Assembly: GCA_934435195.1 (NCBI GenBank)
Contig: CAKSAJ010000012.1
Span: forward strand, 24,155-88,154
Reading direction: 5' to 3'
DNA from: an uncultured Schaedlerella sp.
GTDB lineage: Bacteria > Bacillota > Clostridia > Lachnospirales > Lachnospiraceae
Length of the DNA stretch: 64,000 nucleotides
Shown: piece by piece, positions 17,138 through 26,241 of the stretch
Position numbering within the stretch: position 1 is the first letter of the stretch
How the letters are laid out: every line of letters begins with the position of its first letter
Program-made: the position numbers and the translations under genes
Notes under the pieces: model-generated
Told to the model about the DNA's origin: nothing
Database searches by the model: none
Seen by the model: the letters and a program-made list of their open reading frames with translations, nothing else

Positions 17138-18484
17138 TTGGAACAAGGGAACTTAACAAAAGGTCCTATTTTAAAAACATTAACTAAGCTTGCCATTCCT
17201 ATTATGGCATCTTCTTTTTTGGGGACATTATACAATCTTACTGACATGGCATGGATCGGATTGCTCGGCTCTAAAGCCGTTGCTGGTGTCGGTGTCGGTG
17301 GTATGTTCACCTGGCTCTCACAGGGATTAGCCTCTATGGCTAGAATGGGTGGTCAGGTACAGGTGGCACAGTGTATCGGTCGGGGGGACCGAGAAAAAGC
17401 ACATGCTTATGCACAGACAGCAATACAATTATCTACTTTTATGGGATTATTATATGCTGCTGTTTCTTTATTGTTTACGAATCAGTTGGTAGGATTCTTC
17501 CATTTGACCGATCCGGAAGCATGGACTGCTGCCATCTCTTATACTAAAATCGCCTGTGGACTTATTGTTTTTTCATTTTTAACATTAACCATGACAGGCA
17601 TTTATACTGCACAAGGTGACTCAAAAACACCTTTTTTAGCCAACCTGATTGGGCTTGTACTGAATATGATCTTAGATCCTGTTCTCATTCTCGGACCGGG
17701 ACCATTTCCAAAATTTGGTGTGGCAGGTGCAGCTATCGCAACAGTTACCGCTCAGTTTGTTGTTATGAGCGTTATGATTTTAGGCGTTATAAAGCAGAAA
17801 AAAGACAACGTATTGAAAAAGACTCGGTTAATTGCGAAAATGCATTTTGAACATGTTGCAGGTATATGTAAAATCGGAATTCCAACTGCACTTCAAGGAA
17901 TGGCTTACTGTGCAATTTCTATGGTACTGACCCGTATGGTATCTGCCTTTGGAGCGGAAGCCATTGCTACGCAAAGAGTTGGCGGACAGATTGAATCTGT
18001 TTCATGGAATACTGCTGAAGGATTTGCTTCTGCTTTGAATGCATTTATCGGGCAAAACTATGGTGCCGGTAAGATGGACAGAGTAAAGAAAGGGTATCGT
18101 GCCTCATTATTTACGGTTGGTATCTGGGGCTTATTAATTACAATGTTGTTTGTTTTCGCTCCAAACACAATTGCCTCTCTTTTCTTCCATGAACCAAAAG
18201 CCATTGCTACCGCAGTCGGATATCTTATTATTGTAGGTTTCAGTGAGGCTTTTATGTGTGTCGAGCTTACTACAATCGGTGCATTATCCGGACTTGGAAA
18301 AACACACCTTTGCAGTGTTATTTCTATTTTATTTACAAGTGCACGTATTCCTCTTGCGATTGTCCTTGGACAGAGTACACTTGGTCTTGACGGAATCTGG
18401 TGGGCAGTCTCGCTTACATCAATTGTAAAAGGTATTATTTTTGTTTGTACATTCTTCTGGATTACAAAAGAAAAACCTGCCTGA
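17138..18484 (+). CDS. MATE-family multidrug/toxin efflux transporter
   Basis: A 448-residue membrane antiporter with 12 predicted spans in two pseudo-symmetric halves. It begins with an uncommon TTG start at 17138, supported by AAGGAAG nine bases upstream. LTDMAWIGLLGSKAVAGVGV and RMGGQVQVAQCIGRGD are the family's first-half motifs; NAEGF-like SWNTAEGFASALNAFIGQNYGAG opens the second half. The exported substrate is unknown. A strong terminator overlaps the stop codon. Confidence 0.92.
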   Translation: MEQGNLTKGPILKTLTKLAIPIMASSFLGTLYNLTDMAWIGLLGSKAVAGVGVGGMFTWLSQGLASMARMGGQVQVAQCIGRGDREKAHAYAQTAIQLSTFMGLLYAAVSLLFTNQLVGFFHLTDPEAWTAAISYTKIACGLIVFSFLTLTMTGIYTAQGDSKTPFLANLIGLVLNMILDPVLILGPGPFPKFGVAGAAIATVTAQFVVMSVMILGVIKQKKDNVLKKTRLIAKMHFEHVAGICKIGIPTALQGMAYCAISMVLTRMVSAFGAEAIATQRVGGQIESVSWNTAEGFASALNAFIGQNYGAGKMDRVKKGYRASLFTVGIWGLLITMLFVFAPNTIASLFFHEPKAIATAVGYLIIVGFSEAFMCVELTTIGALSGLGKTHLCSVISILFTSARIPLAIVLGQSTLGLDGIWWAVSLTSIVKGIIFVCTFFWITKEKPA

Positions 18485-18513
18485 GTACTTTACTCAGGCA
18501 GGTTTTCTTTATA
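18472..18513 (+). terminator. terminator overlapping the MATE stop codon
   Basis: AAAACCTGCCTGAGTA pairs with TACTCAGGCAGGTTTT around a three-base loop, followed by CTTTAT. The stop codon TGA lies in the left arm. It probably also stops the convergent ABC operon. Confidence 0.9.
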
Positions 18514-18545
18514 TTGAGTTGCTGTACTTAGAAAAAGACCAGGTT

Positions 18546-19637
18546 TCACATTTTCCCCAGTCTTTTAGCTTCTTCAATGATATCTAACAACTTTCGGTTC
18601 GCACTGCCAATCTGTACTCCTGCATCGATCACTGTATCGCACATTTGTACTGCCTTAATTGCCTCCTCATACGCCCGTTCACTTATTTTCTCAAACGGAG
18701 TTTCTTCAATCACTTGTGTCGCCAATACTTTTGCCACCTGGTAATCCACATCATTTTGATATAGGATTCCAGCTACAAAAGGTATCTGCTCCTTTCGAAG
18801 TTTCCGGTAGATCGGTATTCCATTTCCTCCGGAAGATATAACAAAGGTCTTTGGCTTTCCTTCTATCTTCGGTAATTCCATGCTTCCAAATAATGGATCA
18901 AAATATCCATTTTCTATCTCATATAATTCTCGGATAATTGGCTCTGTAAAAATATCCTCCGGTTGTCCATAATGAGTGATCGTCTCACCCTTCACACACA
19001 TCACTTTATCCGAAACCTTCTGTGCCAGTTCAATTTCATGTAAGGACATAATAACCGTAATATGCTTTTCTCTCACCATATGCTCCAAAATCGAGAGCAG
19101 CTCAAGCTTATGTTTCACATCCAAAAAGGAAGTCGGCTCGTCTAAAATCATCACTTCCGGCTCCTGACAAATTGCTCTTGCGAGCAAAATACGTTGTCTT
19201 TGTCCGTCACTGATTTCATTAAAATTACAATTTCCCAACTCTAATGCATGCACCGTCTCCATCGCTTCTTCGACGATTTTCTCATCCTTGGCTGTTAAAA
19301 TGCCTAACCGCCCGGTATATGGATAACGTCCCATTGCTACTACATCGTGACAAGTCATATACTCCGTTTTGATTCGTTCTGTCAAAACCACCGCCATCTT
19401 CGACGCCATTTCCTTGTAAGACAATTCTAAAAGAGACGTATCATCATAAAACACATTTCCTGCAATCCACTTTAATTGTCTTGTAAGGCTCTTTAAAATC
19501 GTGGACTTTCCCGAACCATTTGGCCCGATCAATGTTACAATTTCACCTTTGTTAATCCCTATGTTAATATCATGGATCAACGCTTTTCCTTGATAGCCTA
19601 CCGCCAGATTATCCAGCCGGATATAATGATCTGTCAT
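18546..19637 (-). CDS. iron/heme/corrinoid-type ABC importer, ATP-binding subunit with C-terminal extension
   Basis: A 363-residue ATPase of the FecE/BtuD class. Walker A GPNGSGKST is at 38-46. The signature reads ISDGQRQRILLARAI instead of LSGGQ. Walker B and D-loop are EVMILDEPTSFLDVKHK. The usual subunit is about 250-260 residues; here some 105 extra residues follow (PKTFVISSGGNGIPIYRKL through EEAKRLGKM), with an alpha/beta look and short glycine-rich turns. The extension might sense the substrate or regulate the ATPase (inference). It lies 3 bases after the permease gene in an operon with a binding protein and a surface protein. Confidence 0.9.
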   Translation of the reverse strand: MTDHYIRLDNLAVGYQGKALIHDINIGINKGEIVTLIGPNGSGKSTILKSLTRQLKWIAGNVFYDDTSLLELSYKEMASKMAVVLTERIKTEYMTCHDVVAMGRYPYTGRLGILTAKDEKIVEEAMETVHALELGNCNFNEISDGQRQRILLARAICQEPEVMILDEPTSFLDVKHKLELLSILEHMVREKHITVIMSLHEIELAQKVSDKVMCVKGETITHYGQPEDIFTEPIIRELYEIENGYFDPLFGSMELPKIEGKPKTFVISSGGNGIPIYRKLRKEQIPFVAGILYQNDVDYQVAKVLATQVIEETPFEKISERAYEEAIKAVQMCDTVIDAGVQIGSANRKLLDIIEEAKRLGKM

Positions 19638-19640
19638 CTC

Positions 19641-20681
19641 TTATCTTCCCTTCTCACGCTTCAGCATCATATAAATTACAATCGGAGCTCCTAATATAGA
19701 CGTTACTGTGCTGATATTTAACTCTGTCGGTGCCAGTACCATTCTCGCAATCAAATCACACAACATGCAAAATACCGCTCCCGCGAAAAATGTTCCGGGG
19801 ATAATAATGAGTGGTCTTGCTGTCCCAAATGCTTTTCTTGTGAGAAATGGAACTGCGATTCCTACAAATGAGATTGGTCCGGCAAATGCTGTCACACATG
19901 CTGACAGGATACTCGACAATAAAATCAATGCTACACGAAAGAGTTTAATATTTACTCCCATGCTCTGTGCATAGCCTTCTCCCAATTGGTATGCCCCAAT
20001 TGGCTTTGACAGAAAGAATGTGAAGATTACCGTAATTCCTACAATCACTGCCGCTACCTGTATATTACTCCAGCTGGTTCCCGAAAAGCTTCCCTGCGAC
20101 CAGCCGTGCAGATTTACGATATCCGAATCATCTGCAAAAGTGACTACAAAGTCTGTGATTGCGGAACATATATACCCTATCATAATTCCTCCGACAAGTA
20201 ATGAAGCCATATGATGTATTTTTTTTGACATCAGCAAAATAAATCCTGTCGAAATCAATGCCCCGATAAATGCAGCCATTACAAGTGTATAGGAAGAAAA
20301 TGTGCCTATATATTTCAAAAAAACAATCATGGTCAGAGCCACTGCCATCTTTGCACCGGAGGATATTCCTAATACGAAAGGTCCTGCAATTGGATTTGAG
20401 AAAAATGTCTGCAGTAAAAATCCTGACAATGCCAAAGCTCCGCCAAGCAATGCTGCCATCAATATTCTCGGCAATCGGATTTTCCATATAATATTATATT
20501 CTACAGCTTCTCCGTCTCTTAGAAATAAAATCTTCAAGATTTTCGCCACCGAAATATGTACGTTTCCTGTATTGATATTTAACACTACAATTATAAAAAA
20601 TAGAATTGCCATCGTGATAAATACCATCGTATATCTGGAACGTCTTTTTAAATTTTCCATTTGAAAACTATGATTTTCCAT
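19641..20681 (-). CDS. FecCD-family ABC permease
   Basis: A 346-residue membrane permease with about ten spans. FecCD hallmarks include RLPRILMAALLGGALALSGF near residue 70, the GPFVLGISSGAKMAVAL segment, and FAGPISFVGIAVPFLTRKAF, which forms the loop that contacts the ATPase. It transports siderophore-iron, heme or corrinoid together with the ATPase at 18546 and the lipoprotein at 20719. The surface protein upstream in the operon favours an iron or heme substrate. Confidence 0.94.
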   Translation of the reverse strand: MENHSFQMENLKRRSRYTMVFITMAILFFIIVVLNINTGNVHISVAKILKILFLRDGEAVEYNIIWKIRLPRILMAALLGGALALSGFLLQTFFSNPIAGPFVLGISSGAKMAVALTMIVFLKYIGTFSSYTLVMAAFIGALISTGFILLMSKKIHHMASLLVGGIMIGYICSAITDFVVTFADDSDIVNLHGWSQGSFSGTSWSNIQVAAVIVGITVIFTFFLSKPIGAYQLGEGYAQSMGVNIKLFRVALILLSSILSACVTAFAGPISFVGIAVPFLTRKAFGTARPLIIIPGTFFAGAVFCMLCDLIARMVLAPTELNISTVTSILGAPIVIYMMLKREKGR

Positions 20682-20718
20682 ATTTTCTCACCAATCTTTT
20701 ATCTCACCATTACCTTAA

Positions 20719-21882
20719 TTATTCCATTTTCTGTAAAAATGTCATATCTTGTGGATTTTCTTCTGTCAGCATTAAATGAATATCTTGGATCAATTCACCG
20801 ACTGTATCCGTTGACTGATAGAGATTTTTTCCTGTATACCAGACATTTCCATTTTTCACAGCTTTAAATTCTGAAAACAAATTATTTTTTGCTTCTAATT
20901 CTTCAATGCTGCTTACTTGTCCCACAATCGTTCCATTGTAGATCAGATAATCTGCATCTACTGCTGTCGCATAAAATTCTTCCATTGTCAGTTTTACTGA
21001 CGGGGCATTATTATCCGGATTCTTTAAATCAGAAAATGCATATCGTCCTCCCGCTATCTCGATCATAGCCGGTATGTAATCATCTGATTTTCGGACTACT
21101 ACAGTTCCATCCGTATTGATATAAAAATACGCCACCGTTTTTTCTGTATTTTCAAAACCTTCTAAATCTTCAATGATTTTTGCCTGCTCAGAGAAGAAGT
21201 TTTCTGCTTCTGTTTCTTTATTAAACAACGCTCCATACAGTTTTACCCACTCTGTTCTTCCAAGCGGATGCGATTCATAACTCGCATAGTCTACCAGCAC
21301 CGGAATATCCAGATCTTCTATCATTTCCTGTACTTTCGGCGTGTGCAGTATCATCGTCGATTCAATCGCCAGATCACAATCTCCGTCTACCAGGTTTTCA
21401 TAATCCGGCTCACTGTATTTCCCGGCATATATCATGGTGCCATCCTGCATAGCCTGTCTGGCAGCATCGACATACCAGTCCGATTCGTCCAGCCCGGAAA
21501 ACTTCACACAATCCACTGCATTTATAGATGCGATCAAGGACATAGAGGCACTGGCAGCCATATAGACATGTTGTAATGGCTGCTGGATTATTTGAATGTC
21601 TTCATCCAATCCTTCCGGAGCTTCTTTTCCTTCCGGCACGATTAAATATTTTCCGCTTTCCTGAATATTGATCAGCTTATATCCGCCTTTGTAATAGTAT
21701 ACATCGAATTCTTCTGCATAGGTCAGATTCATTGTTTTTTCATAAGTAAGTCCGGCAATCTCAGGAGCTGAGTCTCGATTCTCTTTCGCCTTCTCCTGCG
21801 ATGAACCACATCCGGTTAAAGCAAATATGCATATAAGCAGAACTGCAATATATTGATACCATTTTCTTTTCATATCATTCAC
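20719..21882 (-). CDS. ABC importer substrate-binding lipoprotein
   Basis: A 387-residue lipoprotein with a signal peptide ending in the lipobox ALTGC, where Cys25 is the lipidated residue. It is a two-lobe class III (helical-backbone) binding protein. The N-lobe runs from about 40 to 230, the linking helix passes TEAENFFSEQAKIIEDLEG, and the C-lobe runs to the end. NEATx-free, it resembles the iron-siderophore TroA/FhuD type. The N-lobe is clearly related to the last 245 residues of the upstream surface protein: APEIAGLTYEKTM against APEIMGLEYQSET, and LGRTEWVKLYGALF against LAKKEWIKVYKVLF. Confidence 0.9.
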   Translation of the reverse strand: MNDMKRKWYQYIAVLLICIFALTGCGSSQEKAKENRDSAPEIAGLTYEKTMNLTYAEEFDVYYYKGGYKLINIQESGKYLIVPEGKEAPEGLDEDIQIIQQPLQHVYMAASASMSLIASINAVDCVKFSGLDESDWYVDAARQAMQDGTMIYAGKYSEPDYENLVDGDCDLAIESTMILHTPKVQEMIEDLDIPVLVDYASYESHPLGRTEWVKLYGALFNKETEAENFFSEQAKIIEDLEGFENTEKTVAYFYINTDGTVVVRKSDDYIPAMIEIAGGRYAFSDLKNPDNNAPSVKLTMEEFYATAVDADYLIYNGTIVGQVSSIEELEAKNNLFSEFKAVKNGNVWYTGKNLYQSTDTVGELIQDIHLMLTEENPQDMTFLQKME

Positions 21883-21918
21883 CTGTCGTTTTGTGCACTT
21901 CCTGTATCAAAAGAGCCA

Positions 21919-24087
21919 CTATTCCCCGTCCCCAATGGCTTCTTCGCATCCGAATAATACTTTGTATACTTTTATCCATTCTTTTTTCGCAAGCTCAGTC
22001 TTTTCATTTGCTGAACAGTCTACGATAAATGGAATTCCAAGCATTGCAAATTTTTCTGTATATTCGTTAAAACGTTCTGTCTGTTCTTTTACTGTAAGTG
22101 TATCTTTGTTTGTATCACTCTCTTTTTGAGGAAGGATTGATGCAGGAAAGATTGCAAGGTTTACTTTTTGTTTTACTAATGTTTTATATTTTGGAGCATC
22201 ATAGCTTCCTCCATATACAACCTCTGCTGATTTACCATCTTTTCCTTTACTCATTCTGTCTGCGATTTCAGAAATTGTACAGTCTTTTTTCTTAGAACCA
22301 ACCGCAGCTACAGAATCTAGCAAATCTAATTGCTCCATCGTTTTCAAAATTTCTTCCGATGCTACATAAGCTCTGTCTGCCGGGATATTTACAAGTATCA
22401 TGTCCTGATCAAGTCCAACCGGGATATTTACATTTTCCGGAACAAGTAAATACTTCACAATATTTGCCTGATAAAGTTTTGCTGTTGCATCGTCGGATAT
22501 TTTCTTATCTTCTTCTTTTTCAGACTCTCTGGCAGTATTTTTTGTCATATCTACTTCTAAGAGAACGATCCCTTTTTCATAATGATAAATCTTGAAGCAT
22601 TCTGCATGTTCTACTTTTGTTTCTGACTGATACTCCAGGCCCATGATCTCCGGAGCTTCTTCATCGAGTGTCTTACTATCATTGTTGCCGCTTCCTATTA
22701 CTTTGCTTTCATTTGCATTACTTCCGCTAGCGGCTGCCAGATATACATAAATGTGATACTCAATCTCATGTGCCACTGACATCTTATCCGTCATTGCTAT
22801 AATGCGGTTATTCTGATTTAACGCCACCGGAATTACCGCTGTTGCAGTTCCAAAACCCTTTGTCGTATAATATGTATTTCCATTTGCTTTTACATATTGA
22901 TAATGGTCACTGCTAAATACTAATGTTGCAAATGCCTGTCCATTTTGAATTGTAATCTCATTACATGTAATCTGTACTTTTCCGGTTCCGCCTGACCACT
23001 TAAAGCCATCCGGAGTATATGTTCCATCTGCCAAGGCTGTTGTACTTTCTACTTTTGAGGTAGAACCGCTTGTATTAGAATCATATTTTGAGCCAGTATT
23101 AGTATCTGTACCCGTATTTCCTGTATTTCCATTACTTCCAGTTCCAGGTGTTGGCGCTTCTGGAATTGACGGCACGGTAGGAACAGTTGGTGTTGTTGGC
23201 TCCGTCGGTGTTATTGGAGTTGTCGGCTGTGAAGGCTGCGGTGGATTTGGCAAAATTCCGCCATCACCATTTCCGCCATCTTCCAGTTTCTGTAAAGAAT
23301 CTGACTGGAATACCAGCGTTCTACCATACCATTTTTTATTCTTTATAGAATAAGCTGCAACCGGAATTTCTGTATCCAGCCCGCCTATCTGGATTGTATA
23401 CATGTATCCGCCGTTATCATTTACTACATATGGTGCCCATTGTGATGCTTCTGCCTCAGCTGCCTGCTCTGCGGTACCTGAATACAGATATCCATATCCT
23501 TTTCCACTCAACGTTAATTGTGCACTAATTAATCCCTCTTTTACTGTTAATACACAATCTGTCACTTTAAACATAGAACTGCTTGATGTCACCTGCACTT
23601 TATATGTTCCATCTTCGAGAACTTTTGTGTCTTCTCCCGGTTCTGGATTTGGTTCTGGTGTAGGCTCCGGTGTTGGCTCAGGTGTTGGTTCCGGTTTTGG
23701 TTCTGGTTCCGGATTTGGAGAAGGTGCAGGCTCCGGTGTTGGAGTTGTTTCTGGTTTTGAAACCGTTTCTTCTACTCCTGTCAACTCATCACTCTTAGTT
23801 GTGCTCTCATCCTCACCTTTACCTGCATTCTCACCAGCTTCTTTATCTTCCTCGATTTGTCCGGCATCCTCTGTATCTGTTGTGTCAGTCCCGCTGTTCA
23901 CATTGTCACCACTTTGTTCCGGCTGTGTTTCTACTTCACCCGTACCCGAAATGTTTATCGGCTCCTCGCTTTCTACAATCACATTATTCACACTGTCTTC
24001 AGCATAGACCTGCATATAGGTTAATGCCGGGCTTATCATAGATACACTCAATAATAAAGCCAATAATATCGCACTTCGTTTCTTCAT
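21919..24087 (-). CDS. secreted protein with two NEAT-like domains fused to half of an ABC binding protein
   Basis: A 722-residue exported protein. A signal peptide ends near residue 29. An acidic, Pro/Glu-rich linker covers about 35-155 with repeated PEPTPEP units. Domain A (about 156-265) and domain B (about 352-450) share the pattern DGTY, a mid-domain Cys, a GxxxAxL strand, then IPVA; their layout recalls heme-binding NEAT domains, which is inference. A Thr/Pro/Gly-rich linker separates them. Residues 477-722 align to the N-lobe only of the neighbouring lipoprotein and then stop. No sortase motif or C-terminal membrane anchor is seen. It is first gene of the ABC operon and probably hands ligand to the importer. 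Confidence 0.8.
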   Translation of the reverse strand: MKKRSAILLALLLSVSMISPALTYMQVYAEDSVNNVIVESEEPINISGTGEVETQPEQSGDNVNSGTDTTDTEDAGQIEEDKEAGENAGKGEDESTTKSDELTGVEETVSKPETTPTPEPAPSPNPEPEPKPEPTPEPTPEPTPEPNPEPGEDTKVLEDGTYKVQVTSSSSMFKVTDCVLTVKEGLISAQLTLSGKGYGYLYSGTAEQAAEAEASQWAPYVVNDNGGYMYTIQIGGLDTEIPVAAYSIKNKKWYGRTLVFQSDSLQKLEDGGNGDGGILPNPPQPSQPTTPITPTEPTTPTVPTVPSIPEAPTPGTGSNGNTGNTGTDTNTGSKYDSNTSGSTSKVESTTALADGTYTPDGFKWSGGTGKVQITCNEITIQNGQAFATLVFSSDHYQYVKANGNTYYTTKGFGTATAVIPVALNQNNRIIAMTDKMSVAHEIEYHIYVYLAAASGSNANESKVIGSGNNDSKTLDEEAPEIMGLEYQSETKVEHAECFKIYHYEKGIVLLEVDMTKNTARESEKEEDKKISDDATAKLYQANIVKYLLVPENVNIPVGLDQDMILVNIPADRAYVASEEILKTMEQLDLLDSVAAVGSKKKDCTISEIADRMSKGKDGKSAEVVYGGSYDAPKYKTLVKQKVNLAIFPASILPQKESDTNKDTLTVKEQTERFNEYTEKFAMLGIPFIVDCSANEKTELAKKEWIKVYKVLFGCEEAIGDGE

Positions 24088-24121
24088 ATTTTCTCCAATC
24101 TAACTAACTATCTTGATTTTT

Positions 24122-24139
24122 GATTATACTCTCATAATC
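24122..24139. promoter_or_regulatory. candidate operator overlapping the -10 of the ABC/surface-protein operon
   Basis: GATTAT, six bases, ATAATC form a perfect inverted repeat. On the minus strand a TATAAT -10 lies inside it, 36 bases upstream of the ATG at 24087. AT-rich palindromes of this form at a -10 are typical of metal-responsive repressors such as Fur; the actual regulator is not known. Confidence 0.5.
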
Positions 24140-24195
24140 TTACGGGAATAAGTAGAATTTAAACATACTTATTTTTCAAGAATGCCTCTGCATTC

Positions 24196-24933
24196 TTACT
24201 GAATATATTTTGCTTTTAATTCATTTACTTTATCTGAATAAGCTTTATCCTGTTTCTGTTTCAAAGCTTCTGCTTTAATCTGTTCTTTGACTTCTTCAAA
24301 ATCTGCTTCCTTGGCATCATTCTTCTGTTCAACCTTGATCAAATGATATCCGAACTGAGTCTGAACCGGTCCTACAACATGTCCAACCTCTGCTGCAAAT
24401 GCTGCTTCTTCAAACTCTTTCACCATATGTCCTCTGCCAAACTCTCCAAGGTCCCCTCCCTGTGCTCCTGATGGACATGTTGAAAATTCTTTCGCAGCTT
24501 CTTCGAACTCTTTCTCTCCACTTGTAATTTTTTCTAAAATGTCATTACATTTTTCTTCTGAATCTGTCAAAATATGTTTTGCACTTACTGTAGAAGGTTT
24601 TGCATAACGCTGCTTATTATTCTCAAAAAATTCTTTTGCTTCTTCATCTGAAACTGTTACTGCATCCAATGTATTCTTTAATACAAGCTGTGCTAAAATA
24701 TCTCTTTTTGCATCTTCTATGATCTTCTGGAACTCTTCTGTCTCCTCCAGTTTTTCGTCAACTCCACACTGTGCAAGTACATTCATTGCGATTAACTGCT
24801 CCTTGCAATGCTCTCTAAACTGTGGGTTTGTCGCATACATCTGCTGTTCTCTAGGCAGTCTCTGAATAAATGCGTTCAACTCCTCTTCTGTAATCTCACG
24901 TCCTGCAATAACTGCTAATACATTCTTTTCCAT
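24196..24933 (-). CDS. parvulin-type peptidylprolyl isomerase, cytosolic
   Basis: A 245-residue protein without signal peptide or lipobox, unlike PrsA, so it is probably a cytosolic foldase. An N-terminal SurA-like helical region (about 1-105) precedes a parvulin domain at about 110-205: VSAKHILTDSEEKCNDIL, STCPSGAQGGDLGEFGRGHM and VGPVQTQFGYHLIKVE. A charged C-terminal helix follows. A small hairpin AAGAATGC/GCATTCTT overlaps the stop codon region. It sits alone between the ABC operon and a PD-(D/E)XK family gene. Confidence 0.92.
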   Translation of the reverse strand: MEKNVLAVIAGREITEEELNAFIQRLPREQQMYATNPQFREHCKEQLIAMNVLAQCGVDEKLEETEEFQKIIEDAKRDILAQLVLKNTLDAVTVSDEEAKEFFENNKQRYAKPSTVSAKHILTDSEEKCNDILEKITSGEKEFEEAAKEFSTCPSGAQGGDLGEFGRGHMVKEFEEAAFAAEVGHVVGPVQTQFGYHLIKVEQKNDAKEADFEEVKEQIKAEALKQKQDKAYSDKVNELKAKYIQ

Positions 24934-25048
24934 TCTGTATTCTTTCTCCTTTTCTTTGCTCGTTCACAATCTATCTCCGTTGTGACTATCTTTCTTATTA
25001 TAAAAGAAAACACATTAACTTTCAATCTTAAATGGAAACTGCACTCAT

Positions 25049-25094
25049 ATAAAAAAGAAGCTGCTCACTAATTTCTTAGCTCGCAGCTTCTTCT
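25049..25094 (-). terminator. intrinsic terminator after the Rpn-type nuclease gene
   Basis: On the minus strand AAGAAGCTGC pairs with GCAGCTTCTT around an 18-base loop and is followed by TTTTATATG. It sits just downstream of the stop at 25102. Confidence 0.85.
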
Positions 25095-25101
25095 GTTTAA
25101 A

Positions 25102-26025
25102 CTATTTTATTTCATACTCACCTATAAGATTCTGTATATCGGTAACAGATTCTTCTAATTCTTCTGCTATTTCATCTATTGATTTTCCCTTAGAAAGTTT
25201 TCTTTGGATTAATTGTTTTAGCAGTTCTTCCCGGCCAGCCTCTCGTCCAGCCTCAAATTCAGCCTTCCTTAGCTTTTTCTCTTCTTCATCCTTGTTATAT
25301 TCGAATATACTCATGCTAATCACCTCAGCTCGATTTTGGATTAGAAATTCCGCTAATATTCCTTCTTTTATACATTCTTCAACAGCACATTCTACTGCTT
25401 CTTCCAATGACAGCTCTCCTAAAGAAGTATATTTACGGACTTTCGCTACATACTGAGCATATTCCTTCAAGGTTTGACAGTGTTCCATCAGTTCCTGATT
25501 ATGACCTTCATTAACATTCAGCACGGTTACTCGCAATTCCAGATCTGGGTCATCTGTCTGGCATTCATACGCTGATGAAAGTCTGAATTCACTGACATCT
25601 TCAATCTCTTTCGTCCCATTATAGAACACAACAAATTTGGGTGCCGGAATCTTCTGTAGCACTGACGAATACAAAGACTTCTGAACAACCAGTTTCTGAT
25701 ATTCATTGGAGATATAAAACAAGTCTCTTAACGGCATGTTTGGGTTATATGTGGACTGATGTTCATAAAGATATAAATTCATATCCAATATAAATGCCAA
25801 GTCATTTTTCATTCCCATATAAATCGAATTTTCCAATGTTACTACCTGTAATGCATCTGCATCGGTATAATTCTTATGGTTCATTGCGTTGTAAAGCGAC
25901 AACAGATTTTCCTTGTTTTCAAACAGCATGCGGAAAATGGTATCTTTGTACTTCTTTGTTGCTTTTACCGTCCGATTCCGTACAGAATACTTTCTGCTTC
26001 TCTGTGCATTCTTTCGTTTTGGCAT
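25102..26025 (-). CDS. Rpn/PD-(D/E)XK-family putative transposase nuclease
   Basis: A protein of 307 residues (from the ATG at 26025; a GTG two codons upstream is equally placed for the AAGGAGG site). The N-terminal part reads KYKDTIFRMLFENKENLLSLYNAM and then NSIYMGMKNDLAFILDMNLYLYEHQ, the layout of the PD-(D/E)XK transposase-like family with the catalytic D and ExQ-type residues. The C-terminus has LIQRKLSKGKSIDEIAEELE, a short helix-turn-helix-like tail common in gut Firmicute copies. No terminal inverted repeats were found around it, so it is not a recognisable active element. Confidence 0.85.
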   Translation of the reverse strand: MPKRKNAQRSRKYSVRNRTVKATKKYKDTIFRMLFENKENLLSLYNAMNHKNYTDADALQVVTLENSIYMGMKNDLAFILDMNLYLYEHQSTYNPNMPLRDLFYISNEYQKLVVQKSLYSSVLQKIPAPKFVVFYNGTKEIEDVSEFRLSSAYECQTDDPDLELRVTVLNVNEGHNQELMEHCQTLKEYAQYVAKVRKYTSLGELSLEEAVECAVEECIKEGILAEFLIQNRAEVISMSIFEYNKDEEEKKLRKAEFEAGREAGREELLKQLIQRKLSKGKSIDEIAEELEESVTDIQNLIGEYEIK

Positions 26026-26241
26026 ATTCACTTTTCCTCCTTTTTGCAGGAGGTCATCTACTTTTTCCAGCCGCCTCCTGCTTTACATAACTATTGGTAT
26101 CTAAAGCATAGACTTCTGAAATGAAATTAGAAAATAGATGGTGAATTGTCACCTTAGATTCATAAGAAATATGCTTTGTGTTAGTATAACATATGCTATT
26201 CATAAAAGACAACTTAAAAAGAAGCTGTTCATGTTGCTTTG

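Noticed and set aside
23402..24007. 201-residue plus-strand frame with SGVGSG repeats
   Set aside because: It is the antisense image of the Pro/Glu linker in the 722-residue surface protein, with no ribosome binding site; low-complexity codons keep the frame open by chance.
25102..26025. Active insertion sequence around the Rpn-type gene
   Set aside because: No terminal inverted repeats or target duplications were seen; the flanking terminator and ribosome binding site look like an ordinary gene.
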